From Caulobacterales bacterium (GTDB taxonomy: Bacteria; Pseudomonadota; Alphaproteobacteria; Caulobacterales; Caulobacteraceae), in the NCBI GenBank assembly GCA_019510435.1, contig JAEKKJ010000006.1, positions 186,001 through 250,000 of the forward strand: a stretch of DNA of 64,000 nt. The letters are read 5' to 3'. Shown piece after piece: positions 54,669-63,440 of the stretch (the first letter of the stretch is position 1; each line of letters opens with the position of its first letter). The notes below the pieces were generated by a model that was given only the letters and a program-made list of their open reading frames with translations, was not told the origin of the DNA and ran no database searches. Both the position numbers and the translations under genes were made by a program.

Positions 54669-55966
54669 CCGTTGCGCAACAGCGCCATGGTCCCCTGACC
54701 GCCGTCGGCGCAGATGGAGACCAGGCCCCACGCGCCCGCCGGCATCGCTGCCAGTTCCTTCACGGCCATGGAGAGGATCCGCGCGCCCGTGGCGCCGAAC
54801 GGATGGCCCAGCGCCGTCGAGCCGCCGTTGGGGTTCATCCGCTCGATCGGGAGTCGGCCGAGGTCGGCGGCGACCCCCGCCTTCTCCCGCAGGAACGCCT
54901 CGTCCTGCAGCGCCTTGATGTGGCTGGCCACCTGGGCGGCGAAGGCCTCGTGGATCTCCCACAGCGCCACGTCCTCGTAGCGCAGGCCATGCCGCGCCAG
55001 CAGCCGCGGGATGCCGTAGGCCGGCGCCATCAGGAGGTACTCATGGCGCAGGTCGATGGCGTTGATCTCGTAGTCCACCAGGCGCACGCGCGGCGTCGCG
55101 GCCGGCAGGCGGGACAGGCCCTGTTCGGTGGCCACCCACAGCCCCGCCGCGCCGTCCGTGAGCGGGCTGGAGTTGCCGGCCGTCAGCGTGCCCTGGCCGC
55201 TGGTGCGGTCGAACACCGGCGAGAGCTTGGCCAGGCGCTCCAGGCTGGTGTCCGCGCGCACGGTGGTGTCGTGTCCGGTCTCGGCCATGCGGATGACCAG
55301 GTCGTCGAAGAAGCCGGCCTTCCAGGCGGCCGCCGCCGTCTGGTGGCTACGCAGCGCGATCTCGTCCTGCTCGGCACGGCTGATGGACCAGCCCTTGGCC
55401 ATCTCCTCGGTGTGCTCGCCCATGCTCTTGCCGGTGACCCGGTTCTGGATCTTCGGGATGTGCAGGCGCACGTCCGAAAGCCGCGTCTGGCCCAGGGCCT
55501 TCAGCCGGTCGCCGAAGCTGCGCGCGGCCATCACCCGCTGCAGGTCGTCGGAGAGGTTCTGCGTCAGGCCGATCTGCACCCGGCTCATGCTCTCCGCGCC
55601 GCCCACCAGCGCCAGGCTGCGGCCGCGGTCGTCCAGCATCCCGGCCGCCTGGAACGCGGCGGCCATGCTGGTGGAGCAGGCCATGACCGTCGAGAAGGCC
55701 GGGATCGACGGGTCGGCGCCGGCGTCCAGCAGCACCTCCCGCGCCAGGTTGCTCCACATCAGGCTTGGGATCACCGCGCCCCAGATGGCCAGGTCCGGCC
55801 CCCCGGCCTCGGCCAGCATCGCCTTCACCACCGGGACCGACAGCTGCAGGGCGTCGAGGCCGGCCAGGGCGCCGCCCGCCTTGGCGAAGGGCGTGCGCTT
55901 GCCCGCCGCCAGCCAGATCGGCCTGCCCCCCGCCACAGCCTCTGCCGCCTTCACCGCCCGCGCCAT
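54665..55966 (-). CDS. thiolase (acetyl-CoA acetyltransferase, FadI/FadA-like)
   Basis: A thiolase of 433 residues. The nucleophile is Cys97 in VMACSTSM; IHEAFAAQ and GHPFGATG supply the active-site histidines, and SICADGGQG the second cysteine. It cleaves 3-ketoacyl-CoA, the last step of beta-oxidation. ATG 55966 is chosen because AGGAGG lies seven bases upstream. The CoA-transferase gene lies 50 bases upstream on the same strand, and the two probably form one transcript. Confidence 0.93.
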   Translation of the reverse strand: MARAVKAAEAVAGGRPIWLAAGKRTPFAKAGGALAGLDALQLSVPVVKAMLAEAGGPDLAIWGAVIPSLMWSNLAREVLLDAGADPSIPAFSTVMACSTSMAAAFQAAGMLDDRGRSLALVGGAESMSRVQIGLTQNLSDDLQRVMAARSFGDRLKALGQTRLSDVRLHIPKIQNRVTGKSMGEHTEEMAKGWSISRAEQDEIALRSHQTAAAAWKAGFFDDLVIRMAETGHDTTVRADTSLERLAKLSPVFDRTSGQGTLTAGNSSPLTDGAAGLWVATEQGLSRLPAATPRVRLVDYEINAIDLRHEYLLMAPAYGIPRLLARHGLRYEDVALWEIHEAFAAQVASHIKALQDEAFLREKAGVAADLGRLPIERMNPNGGSTALGHPFGATGARILSMAVKELAAMPAGAWGLVSICADGGQGTMALLRNG

Positions 55967-56016
55967 CGCCTGCCTCCTGTCGCCCGCCAAGAGATGGGCC
56001 GTGAACGGCGCCGTGG

Positions 56017-57237
56017 CTAGGTGGCGGGCCCGGCCACCACGCCCTGGTCATGCAGCCGCGCGATCTCCGCCCCGCCCAGGCCCAGCACCTGCGCCAGCAC
56101 CTCGTCGGTGTGCTGGCCCAGCTTCGGCGCCGGCCGCGCTTCGCCGCGGACGTCCTGCGGGATCGTCGCCATCGCGCCGGGCGCAGGATAGGTGAGGCCG
56201 CTGGGGTGGCGGATCGCCTGGAACACCGGGTTGTCCTTGAACAGCCGCGGATCCTCCAGCGCCGCCTCCAGGGTCTGGTAGGCGCCCCAGGTGACGCCGC
56301 CGGCGTCGAAGGCGGGCGTCAGCTGCGCGGCGGTCCGGGCGGCGAAGGCCCTCTCGAACAGCGGATAGAGCCGCACGCGGTGGGTGAAGCGCAGGCCCTC
56401 GTCGCTGGCGAACGAGACGCCCAGCTCGGCCTCCACGGCGGCGACCGCGCCAGCCAGGTCCAGGACCTCCAGCGCCTTGCTCCACTGCTTGGGGGTGATC
56501 GCCAGCAGCATCAGCTTCTGCCCGTCACGGGTCTCGAAGTCGCGGCCGAAGGCGCCGAAGATGTCGTTGCCCATCCGGGGCCGCTGGCGGCCGCTGAGCA
56601 GGGTCTCGGCCGTAAAGCCCAGGTTGGCCATGGTCGCCGCCCCGATGTCGGAGAGCGGCGCGCGGATCTCGCGCCCGCCCTGCCCGCGCGTCCGCGCCAG
56701 CAGCGCCGAGACCAGGGCGAAGGCGCAATAGGCGCCGGTCAGGAGGTCCCAGGCCGCCAGCACGTGGTTCACCGGCCGCGCGTCGTCGGCCGGCCCGGTC
56801 ATCAGCGGCAGGCCCAGCGCCGAGTTGATCGTATAGTCCATGCCCTGGGACCCGTCGGCCCAGCCCATCACCCGCACGCAGATCAGGTCGTCGCGCAGCT
56901 TGCGCAGGGTCTCGTAGGCCAGGAAACCTTCGGCCGGGAAGTTGGTGACGAAGAGCCCGCCGTCCTCGCCCGGCGCGGCCGCCAGCCGCTGGGCGATCTC
57001 GCGCCCCGCCGGGCGAGTGAGATCGATGGCCACGGACTTCTTGGCCTTGTTGAGCCCCTCCCAGTAGAGGCTGGCGCCGTTCCCGGCGAGCGGCCAGCGC
57101 CGGAAGTCCGGCCCCCCGCCGATGTTGTCGAACCGGATCACCTCCGCCCCGAACTGGGCCAGGTACAGTCCGCAGGTGGGCGCGGCCACGAACGCCGACC
57201 CCTCCACCACGCGCAGGCCCTTCAGCAGGTCGTACAT
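56017..57237 (-). CDS. CaiB/BaiF family (class III) CoA-transferase
   Basis: A family III CoA-transferase of 406 residues. The catalytic aspartate is probably Asp164 in AAWDLLTGAYCAFAL, and the N-terminal LRVVEGSAFVAAPTCGLYLAQFGAEV segment is typical of the fold, here with a slightly atypical VVEGS in place of VLD. It moves CoA between acyl-CoA and a free acid without ATP. Its substrate may be the acid degraded by the neighbouring thiolase and carboxylase block. A hairpin-rich repeat (57248-57389) lies just upstream of its ATG. Confidence 0.9.
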   Translation of the reverse strand: MYDLLKGLRVVEGSAFVAAPTCGLYLAQFGAEVIRFDNIGGGPDFRRWPLAGNGASLYWEGLNKAKKSVAIDLTRPAGREIAQRLAAAPGEDGGLFVTNFPAEGFLAYETLRKLRDDLICVRVMGWADGSQGMDYTINSALGLPLMTGPADDARPVNHVLAAWDLLTGAYCAFALVSALLARTRGQGGREIRAPLSDIGAATMANLGFTAETLLSGRQRPRMGNDIFGAFGRDFETRDGQKLMLLAITPKQWSKALEVLDLAGAVAAVEAELGVSFASDEGLRFTHRVRLYPLFERAFAARTAAQLTPAFDAGGVTWGAYQTLEAALEDPRLFKDNPVFQAIRHPSGLTYPAPGAMATIPQDVRGEARPAPKLGQHTDEVLAQVLGLGGAEIARLHDQGVVAGPAT

Positions 57238-57247
57238 CTATCCTCGC

Positions 57248-57389
57248 TTCCCTCCCTTAATGGGGAGGGACAGCTCGCCGGAGGCGAGCAGGGTGGGGAA
57301 GTCTCGGCCAGTCCGGAAGGGCGGAGACCGGCCCCCACTCCCCCACCCTGGCCGCTTCGCGGTCTTTCCCTCCCCATTAAGGGAGGGAA
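57248..57389. repeat. hairpin-rich dispersed-type repeat with perfect 23-bp terminal inverted repeats
   Basis: Arms at 57248-57270 and 57367-57389 are exact reverse complements (TTCCCTCCCTTAATGGGGAG at the left), and each arm is itself nearly palindromic. Nested inside are GCTCGCC-GGA-GGCGAGC (57273-57289) and the pair CAGGGTGGGG/CCCCACCCTG (57289-57298/57341-57350). It is built like the repeats at 33681 and 39066 but is a different sequence family. The TAA stop and the last codons (ISLP) of the aldo/keto reductase lie inside its right arm. Confidence 0.85.
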
Positions 57390-58312
57390 ATCAAGCCACC
57401 CACCTCCGCGACCTCGTCCGGCGACAGGGCCCAGGCGGCCGTGGCCACATTGGCCTGCACCTGGTCGGGCGAGGTGGCGCCGGCGATCACCGACGAGACC
57501 ACCGGATGGCCCAGGAGCCAGGCGAAGGCCAGCTCCAGCAGGGTGTGGCCGCGCGCCTCCGCCCAGGCGGTCAGGGCCTCGACCTTGTCGAAGTTGGCGT
57601 CGCTCATCACCTGCTGGCCCCGCGCGCCCCAGCCCGCCAGCCGCGTGCCCTCCGGCGGCGGCGCACCCCGCCGGTACTTGCCCGACAGCAGCCCCGAGGC
57701 CAGTGGGAAGAACGGCAGGAAGCCCAGGCCGAAGTGCTCGCAGGCGGGCAGCACCTCGGCCTCCATCCCGCGCTCCAGCAGCGAATAGAGGTTCTGGGCG
57801 GAGGTGAAGCGGCTCTGGCCGGCCGCCGTCCAGTCGGCGTCGGCGATCTGCCAGCCGGTGTAGTTCGAGTTGCCAAGGTAGCGGACCTTGCCCTGGGTGA
57901 CGAGGTCGTCCAGCGCCCGCAGCGTCTCCTCGACCGGCGTGTCCCGGTCGGGCTGGTGGTGCTGGTAGAGGTCGATGTAGTCGGTCCCCAGCCGGCGCAG
58001 GCTGTCCTCCACCGCCCGCATGATCCACTTGCGCGAGCCGCCGCGCTTCTTCGGATCGCCGCCCAGCGGCATGCCGAACTTGGTGGCCAGCACGACCTCG
58101 TGACGGCGCTTGCCCAGCGCCTTGCCCAGGAATTGCTCCGACTTGGTCCCGCCATAGACGTCGGCGGTGTCGAAGAGGGTGATCCCGGCGTCCAGGGCGG
58201 CGTCCACGACCGTCTGAGTCTGGGCGGCGTCGAGCCGCGCGCCGAAGTTGTTGCAGCCCAGGCCCACCACGCTGACCTTGAGGCCGGAGTTCCCCAATCT
58301 TCTGACTTTCAT
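57377..58312 (-). CDS. aldo/keto reductase
   Basis: A 311-residue NADPH-dependent TIM-barrel reductase. The catalytic tetrad is visible: Asp and Tyr in FDTADVYGG, Lys in LATKFG and His in DLYQHHQPD. The GLGCNNFG start is typical of the YajO/Tas-like branch. ATG 58312 is preceded by AGAGGA. The last four residues and the stop codon come from the intergenic repeat 57248-57389, so the C-terminus was probably altered by that repeat. The gene begins within a short duplication (58301-58329). Confidence 0.92.
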   Translation of the reverse strand: MKVRRLGNSGLKVSVVGLGCNNFGARLDAAQTQTVVDAALDAGITLFDTADVYGGTKSEQFLGKALGKRRHEVVLATKFGMPLGGDPKKRGGSRKWIMRAVEDSLRRLGTDYIDLYQHHQPDRDTPVEETLRALDDLVTQGKVRYLGNSNYTGWQIADADWTAAGQSRFTSAQNLYSLLERGMEAEVLPACEHFGLGFLPFFPLASGLLSGKYRRGAPPPEGTRLAGWGARGQQVMSDANFDKVEALTAWAEARGHTLLELAFAWLLGHPVVSSVIAGATSPDQVQANVATAAWALSPDEVAEVGGLISLP

Positions 58313-58329
58313 GGTCCTCTGACTTTCAT
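58301..58329 (-). repeat. 17-bp-period duplication of the aldo/keto reductase start, creating a 6-codon leader frame
   Basis: ATGAAAGTCAGA occurs at 58329-58318 and again at 58312-58301 on the minus strand. The first copy opens a mini-frame of six codons (MKVRGP) whose TGA overlaps the real start as ATGA. The AGAGGA Shine-Dalgarno of the reductase is part of the duplicate. This could couple translation or simply be a recent slip duplication. Confidence 0.6.
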
Positions 58330-58527
58330 CGGCCTCCCCGCCCTCGTCGGCCGCGCCCGTCGCTATGTCGCGCAAGAGCCTACCGAACCTTCCGCGGCGG
58401 AGGCCAGCGCATAGCGCGGGTATTCAAGATGGTTCCCACGCCGTTCACCTTCCTTATTCGCGATATCGCAAGAGCGTCGTCGTTAACGTGCCGGCATAAC
58501 AAAAGAATTGTTGGTCGGGTCACCCGC
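58330..58527. promoter_or_regulatory. divergent regulatory region upstream of the Flp/Tad pilus genes
   Basis: The gap between the leftward reductase and rightward cpaB holds a perfect 10-bp palindrome GCGATATCGC (58460-58469), a GTTAAC site (58482-58487) and a locally AT-richer run CATAACAAAAGAATTG (58495-58510). A promoter for the pilus operon is expected here, but I cannot assign -35/-10 elements with confidence. Confidence 0.35.
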
Positions 58528-59487
58528 ATGCGCGTTGCAACCATTGTCAGTCTGGCGGCCTCCGCCGTCCTTGGTCTCGGCGCTCTGTTCGTGGCCAAGG
58601 TGATGCTGCCCAGCGCAGCCCAGGCCAAGCTGCCCGTCATCCAGCGCCCCGTGGAGGGCACGCCGGTCGTCGTCGCGGCGCACGCCATCAAGTATGGCGA
58701 GAAGCTGGACGCCGGGGCGCTCACCATCGTGAAGGCGCCGGCGGACGCGATCCCGCAGGGGGCCTTCACCGAGATCAGCCAGGTGCTGTCGGCCGACCAC
58801 GGCGGCGCGCCGGTGGCTCTGGTGCCGCTGGCGCCGCACGAAGCGGTGCTCGGCGCCAAGCTCTCCGGTCCGGGCGCGCGCCCGTCGGTGGCCGCCGAGG
58901 TGGCCGAGGGCATGCGCGCCTATACGATCAAGGTCAGCGACGTCACCGGCGTCGGCGGCCACGCCCTGCCGGGCGACCGGGTGGACGTGGTGCTGATGCG
59001 CGATCTGACGCCCCAGGGGCCGGAGCGCAGCTTCATCTCCTATGTGGTGCTGCAGAACGTGCGCGTCCTGGGCATCGACCTGAACGCCGACCTCGCCTCC
59101 GAAAAGCCGGCCACGCCCAACACGGCGACCCTGGAGGTGTCGGTGGCCGACTCCCAGAAGCTGTCCATGGCCTCCACCCTCGGCACCCTGTCGCTGGCCC
59201 TGCGCCGCACGGGCGAGGCGGTGGCCGCCGACGCGCACCCGCTGCGCACCGCCGACTTCCTCTCCGGCGGCGCCCGCGCGCCTACCCGGGCCATCTACCG
59301 TGGGCCACGGACCGTCGCGATCTCGACCATCCTGATCGTCGAGGGCCAGCCGTCCAAACAGAACCGCAGCCCCAAGAAGGCGCCGCCCGCCCCGGCGCCC
59401 ATTCCCGGGCTCACCCTCACGCCCGCAGCCAACCCGGCTGCCGGGGGCGCCCACGCTGGCGCTGCCGGCGCGAACGCGATCGGCTAG
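58528..59487 (+). CDS. cpaB: Flp pilus assembly protein CpaB
   Basis: A periplasmic pilus assembly protein (RcpC/CpaB) of 319 residues: one N-terminal membrane helix (about 7-27), then an SAF domain (TPVVVAAHAIKYGEKLDAGAL...) and a beta-rich domain with LPGDRVDVVLM. It is thought to support the secretin of the Flp/Tad pilus. ATG 58528 is preferred because the helix then sits at the N-terminus; the frame stays open upstream. The C-terminal 50 residues are Ala/Pro-rich. The cpaC start follows two bases after the stop. Confidence 0.92.
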   Translation: MRVATIVSLAASAVLGLGALFVAKVMLPSAAQAKLPVIQRPVEGTPVVVAAHAIKYGEKLDAGALTIVKAPADAIPQGAFTEISQVLSADHGGAPVALVPLAPHEAVLGAKLSGPGARPSVAAEVAEGMRAYTIKVSDVTGVGGHALPGDRVDVVLMRDLTPQGPERSFISYVVLQNVRVLGIDLNADLASEKPATPNTATLEVSVADSQKLSMASTLGTLSLALRRTGEAVAADAHPLRTADFLSGGARAPTRAIYRGPRTVAISTILIVEGQPSKQNRSPKKAPPAPAPIPGLTLTPAANPAAGGAHAGAAGANAIG

Positions 59488-59489
59488 TC

Positions 59490-60836
59490 ATGCAAACCGC
59501 TTCCAAGCTTGCCCGCGCCGCCCTGGCGGCCGCCCTGATCCTGGCCGCGGCGCCGGCGGTGGTGACCCCGGCTTTCGGCCAGACCCTCGCCAGCGAGCCG
59601 ACCCTGCGCCGCACGATCCACGTGCCGCGCGACAAGTCGCTGTCGTTCCGCCTGTCGAGCCCCGCCTCGCGGATCGTCGTGGCCCAGCCGGACATCGCCA
59701 AGGTCACCGGCACCTCGGACACCACCTTCTACGTCCAGGGCATCGACTTCGGCGGCACCAACCTGCTCGTCTACGGCAAGGGCGGCCAGCTCGCCGAGGT
59801 CATCGACGTGCGCGTCGGCTACGACGCCGATGGCCTGCAGCAGGAACTGGACGCCATCCTCCCCGGCGAGAAGATCCATGTGCGCGCCGTGGGCGACCGC
59901 CTCCTGCTGGAGGGCGAGGTCTCCAACGCCGGCGTGGTCAAGGACGCCATGGCCGTCGCCCAGCAATATGCCGAGGCCACCGCCGTGACCTCCAACCTCA
60001 AGGCGCGGGCGACCCAGGTGATCCTGCAGGTCCGCGTGCTGGAGACCACGCGCTCGCACTCCCAGGACCTGGGCGCCAGCGCCAACATCCGCGGCACCTT
60101 CCAGGACCGCCCGTTCAGCTTCATCTCGGGCAGCGGGCTGATCGGCAACGATCCGCCCAACGGGATCCTCAACATCCAGGGCCGCTTCGGCAACACCCTG
60201 ATCGACGCCCAGCTGCAGGCGCTGGAGGCCAAGGGCCAGGTGCGCACCCTGGCGCGTCCGAACCTGGTGGCCCTGTCGGGCGAGAAGGCGACCTTCCTCG
60301 CCGGCGGCGAGTTCCCCTACCCGATCCCGAACGGCGGCGTGAACGCCCAGGTGACCATCGAATTCAAGACCTATGGCGTGAAGCTGGACTTCGTGCCGGA
60401 GATGCTGGCCGACGGCCGGATCCGCCTGGCCGTGGCGCCCGAGGTCAGCCAGCTCGACCCCGGCAACTCGCTGCGGCTGAGCGGCTTCACCGTTCCGGCC
60501 CTGACCACCCGTCGCGCCAACACCACCGTGGAGCTCAAGCCCGGCGAGTCGCTGGCCATCGGCGGGCTCCTGGAGAACGACTACCTCAACTCCATCAAGC
60601 AGTTCCCGGTCCTCGGCGACATCCCCGTGCTCAGCGCCCTGTTCCGCTCCAGCCGCTGGAAGCGCAACGACAGCGAGCTGGTCATCCTGGTGACTCCGAT
60701 GGTCGTGACCGACGCCGACAAGGCCGAGGCCGCCAAGACGCTGTACCCGGTGGGCAGCGTGCCCAGCGACGCCGCGCTCCAGCTGCTCGGCAAGGCGAAC
60801 CCCGAGCCTCTGATCGCGCCCGGGGCGAAGAAGTAA
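59490..60836 (+). CDS. cpaC: Flp pilus secretin CpaC (RcpA)
   Basis: The outer-membrane secretin of the Tad secretion system, 448 residues. A signal peptide (about 1-30) is followed by the pilus-assembly N-terminal domain (IVVAQPDIAKVTGTSDTTFY), a BON-like region (LLLEGEVSNAGVVKDAM) and the secretin domain (ALEAKGQVRTLARPNLVALS ... VPALTTRRANTTVELKPGES). It forms the pore for the Flp pilus. It is co-directional with cpaB and the ATPase genes at 2-4 base spacing. Confidence 0.95.
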   Translation: MQTASKLARAALAAALILAAAPAVVTPAFGQTLASEPTLRRTIHVPRDKSLSFRLSSPASRIVVAQPDIAKVTGTSDTTFYVQGIDFGGTNLLVYGKGGQLAEVIDVRVGYDADGLQQELDAILPGEKIHVRAVGDRLLLEGEVSNAGVVKDAMAVAQQYAEATAVTSNLKARATQVILQVRVLETTRSHSQDLGASANIRGTFQDRPFSFISGSGLIGNDPPNGILNIQGRFGNTLIDAQLQALEAKGQVRTLARPNLVALSGEKATFLAGGEFPYPIPNGGVNAQVTIEFKTYGVKLDFVPEMLADGRIRLAVAPEVSQLDPGNSLRLSGFTVPALTTRRANTTVELKPGESLAIGGLLENDYLNSIKQFPVLGDIPVLSALFRSSRWKRNDSELVILVTPMVVTDADKAEAAKTLYPVGSVPSDAALQLLGKANPEPLIAPGAKK

Positions 60837-60840
60837 GGCC

Positions 60841-62031
60841 ATGCTGCGTCCCAAGTCCTCAACCCCTGCCGCCCAGCTGATCGCCGGCCGCCGCATCCTG
60901 GCGCTGGGGGCGAAGCTTGCAGCCCTGGGCGAAGGGCCGCTGGCTGGCGCGATCATCGAGACGGCCCAGGCCTCGCAGCTGGAGACCCTGGGCGTCGGGG
61001 GCCATGACCTGGTGCTGATCGACGCCGACGCATGGGACGCCGGCGCCCTGGCCAGCGCGGTGAAGGCCCTATCCGCCCTGCGCGCCTGTCCGCCCGTCCT
61101 GATGGTGGGCGCGACCCTGCCCGCCGGCCTGGTGCGCAACGTACTGCGCCTCGACGCCGCCGATATCCTTGAGGCCCCGTTCACCGACGACCAGGTGCAG
61201 AGCGCGGTGGCCGGCCTCCTGGCCGACGCCCAGCCGGCCGTCATGCCCAGCGGGGCGACCGCCCGTTGCTGGGCGGTCTCCGGCGCGGTGGGCGGGTCCG
61301 GCGCGACCACGGTCGCCATCGAGATCGCCAATGCCCTGGCCGCCCAGTCCGGCAAGGACCGCGCGGTCTGTTTCGTGGACCTCAACCTCGCCGACGGCGC
61401 CGCAGCCGCCTACCTGGGCGCGGCCCCCACCGTGCGCCTGGCCGACTTCGGAGCCGCCGCCGACCGCATCGACGCGGCCATGCTGCAGGCCATCGTGACG
61501 CCGGTGGCCAAGGGTCTCGACCTGATGGCCGGCGTGCGCGATCCCAGCGCCTTCGACACCATGGGCCGCGAGGCGGTGCTGCGCCTCCTGGAGGTGGCCT
61601 GCGAATGCTATGAGTGGGTGATCCTGGACATGCCCCGCCATCGGCGGTCCTGGACCCTGGAGGCGTTGGCCGGCTGCGACGAGGTGCTGGTCATCTCCGA
61701 GCTGACCGTGCCCGCCCTGCTGGCGGCCCGGGCCCATTCCGACGAGATCGAGGACGGCCTGGGCACCGGCCTGCGCCCGCGCATCGTGCTGAACCGCCTG
61801 GCCAGCCGCATGTTCGGGCCCGCCCCCTCCATGGCCGAGGCCGAGAAGGCGCTGCAGCGCAAGGCCGAGGCCGGGATCAGCTCGGACTGGGAAGCGGCTG
61901 CCGCCTCGGCGAACCTGGGCGGCCCCATCGCCCAGCACCGGCCCAAGTCCAAGATCGTCAAGGACGTCCAGGCCCTGGTCGAGCGCCTCGCCGCCCAGCC
62001 GCCGCGGCGTGAAGCTTCGAAAGCCGCCTAA
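60841..62031 (+). CDS. cpaE: CpaE-like MinD/ParA-family protein of the Tad system
   Basis: A 396-residue protein: an N-terminal receiver-like region (about 1-130) and a MinD/ParA-type fold (about 140-370). CpaE localises the pilus machinery to the cell pole. The deviant Walker A site reads AVGGSGATT (about residues 149-157), lacking both lysines of the KGGxGKT type, so ATP turnover is doubtful; loss of these lysines is seen in some CpaE proteins. The ILDMPRHRRSW segment is the Walker B-like region. It directly follows cpaC, so the cpaD usually found between them is absent. Confidence 0.88.
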   Translation: MLRPKSSTPAAQLIAGRRILALGAKLAALGEGPLAGAIIETAQASQLETLGVGGHDLVLIDADAWDAGALASAVKALSALRACPPVLMVGATLPAGLVRNVLRLDAADILEAPFTDDQVQSAVAGLLADAQPAVMPSGATARCWAVSGAVGGSGATTVAIEIANALAAQSGKDRAVCFVDLNLADGAAAAYLGAAPTVRLADFGAAADRIDAAMLQAIVTPVAKGLDLMAGVRDPSAFDTMGREAVLRLLEVACECYEWVILDMPRHRRSWTLEALAGCDEVLVISELTVPALLAARAHSDEIEDGLGTGLRPRIVLNRLASRMFGPAPSMAEAEKALQRKAEAGISSDWEAAAASANLGGPIAQHRPKSKIVKDVQALVERLAAQPPRREASKAA

Positions 62032-63440
62032 TGTCCCGCTTCAGTCTTGCCCGCGCCGCGCCCAAGCCCCAGGCCCCGCCGCCCGCAGCCGCTGTCGCCG
62101 CGCCCGCCGTCGCGCCTGCCCCCGTCCCGGAGCCCAAGGCCGAACCCAAGGCCAAGGTCCAGACCCGCGACCCGGCCCTCGACCTGCGCCTGCGCCTGCA
62201 CTCGCGGCTGATCGACGAGCTGGACCTCTCCAAGCTGGACAAGCTGGACGAGGCCGAGCTGCGCCGCCAGGTGCTGGGCCAGGTGACCGAATTCGCCCGC
62301 GCCGAGCGGATGGCGCTGAACGCCAAGGAACTCGAGGTGCTGGGCGCCTCGATCTACGACGAGATGGTGGGCCTCGGCCCCATCGAGCCGCTGCTCAAGG
62401 ACGAGTCGATCAACGACATCCTGATCAACGGCCCCTTCCAGGTCTATGTGGAGCGGCGCGGCGAGCTGGAGCTCACGCCCATCCACTTCCGCGACAACGA
62501 CCACCTGCTGCGTATCGTCCAGCGCATCGTCGCCGGCGTGGGCCGCCGGATCGACGAGAGCCAGCCGATGGTCGACGCCCGCCTGCCCGACGGCAGCCGG
62601 GTGAACGCCGCCATTCCGCCGATCGCCATCGACGGCTGCTCGGTCTCGATCCGGAAGTTCTCGAAGAAACCGCTGACCCTGGAGAAGCTGGTCGACTTCG
62701 GAGCCATGCCGCAGTGCGTGGCCGACTTCCTCTATGGCGCGGTGCGCAGCCGGACCTCCACCGTCATCTCCGGCGGCACGGGCTCGGGCAAGACCACCCT
62801 GTTGAACGCGCTCTCGGCCGGCATCCCCACCGGCGAGCGCCTGATCACCATCGAAGACGCCGCCGAGCTGCAGCTGCAACAGCCGCACGTGGTGCGCATG
62901 GAGACCCGGCCGCCCAACATCGAGGGCAAGGGCGAGATCCGCCAGCGCGAGCTGGTCAAGAACGCCCTGCGGATGCGACCCGACCGGGTGATTCTGGGCG
63001 AAGTCCGTTCCGAAGAAGCCTTCGACATGCTGCAGGCCATGAACACGGGCCACGAAGGCTCCATGGCGACGATCCACTCCAACAATCCGCGCGAGGCCAT
63101 CAGCCGCCTGGAGCAGATGGTGGCCATGGGTGGCATGGCGCTCAGCCCCGATGCGGTGCGCAGCCAGATCGCCTCGGCCGTCGGCCTGGTGGTCCAGGTG
63201 ATGCGCCTGTCGGACGGCAAGCGGAAGGTGACCCACGTCACTGAGATCGTCGGCATGGAGGGCCATGTCGTGCAGATGCAGGACATCTTCCTGTTCCAGC
63301 GCACCCACACCGAGGCCGACGGCACGGTGCACGGCGAGTTCCGCGCCACGGGCCTGCGCCCGCGCTGCCTGGACGAGATGCAGCGCCGCGGCATCCCGTA
63401 CGACACCTCCAACTTCGATCCGTCCAAGGCGCTCGGCTGA
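62031..63440 (+). CDS. cpaF: Flp pilus assembly ATPase CpaF (TadA)
   Basis: A secretion ATPase of the PilT/VirB11 family, 469 residues. Walker A is [14 protein letters not shown] (about 246-259), with the Asp-box [13 protein letters not shown], Walker [19 protein letters not shown] and the His-box [14 protein letters not shown]. It powers pilin assembly from the inner membrane. The N-terminal 55 residues are Ala/Pro-rich and variable. Its ATG shares a base with the cpaE stop (TAATG), and its stop shares one with the next start (TGATG). Confidence 0.96.
   Translation: MSRFSLARAAPKPQAPPPAAAVAAPAVAPAPVPEPKAEPKAKVQTRDPALDLRLRLHSRLIDELDLSKLDKLDEAELRRQVLGQVTEFARAERMALNAKELEVLGASIYDEMVGLGPIEPLLKDESINDILINGPFQVYVERRGELELTPIHFRDNDHLLRIVQRIVAGVGRRIDESQPMVDARLPDGSRVNAAIPPIAIDGCSVSIRKFSKKPLTLEKLVDFGAMPQCVADFLYGAVRSRTSTVISGGTGSGKTTLLNALSAGIPTGERLITIEDAAELQLQQPHVVRMETRPPNIEGKGEIRQRELVKNALRMRPDRVILGEVRSEEAFDMLQAMNTGHEGSMATIHSNNPREAISRLEQMVAMGGMALSPDAVRSQIASAVGLVVQVMRLSDGKRKVTHVTEIVGMEGHVVQMQDIFLFQRTHTEADGTVHGEFRATGLRPRCLDEMQRRGIPYDTSNFDPSKALG

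Noticed and set aside
58483..58500. Possible CtrA box (TTAAC...ATAAC) upstream of the pilus operon
   Set aside because: The canonical site is TTAA-N7-TTAA; here the half-sites are nine bases apart and the second reads ATAA, so the match is too poor to claim.
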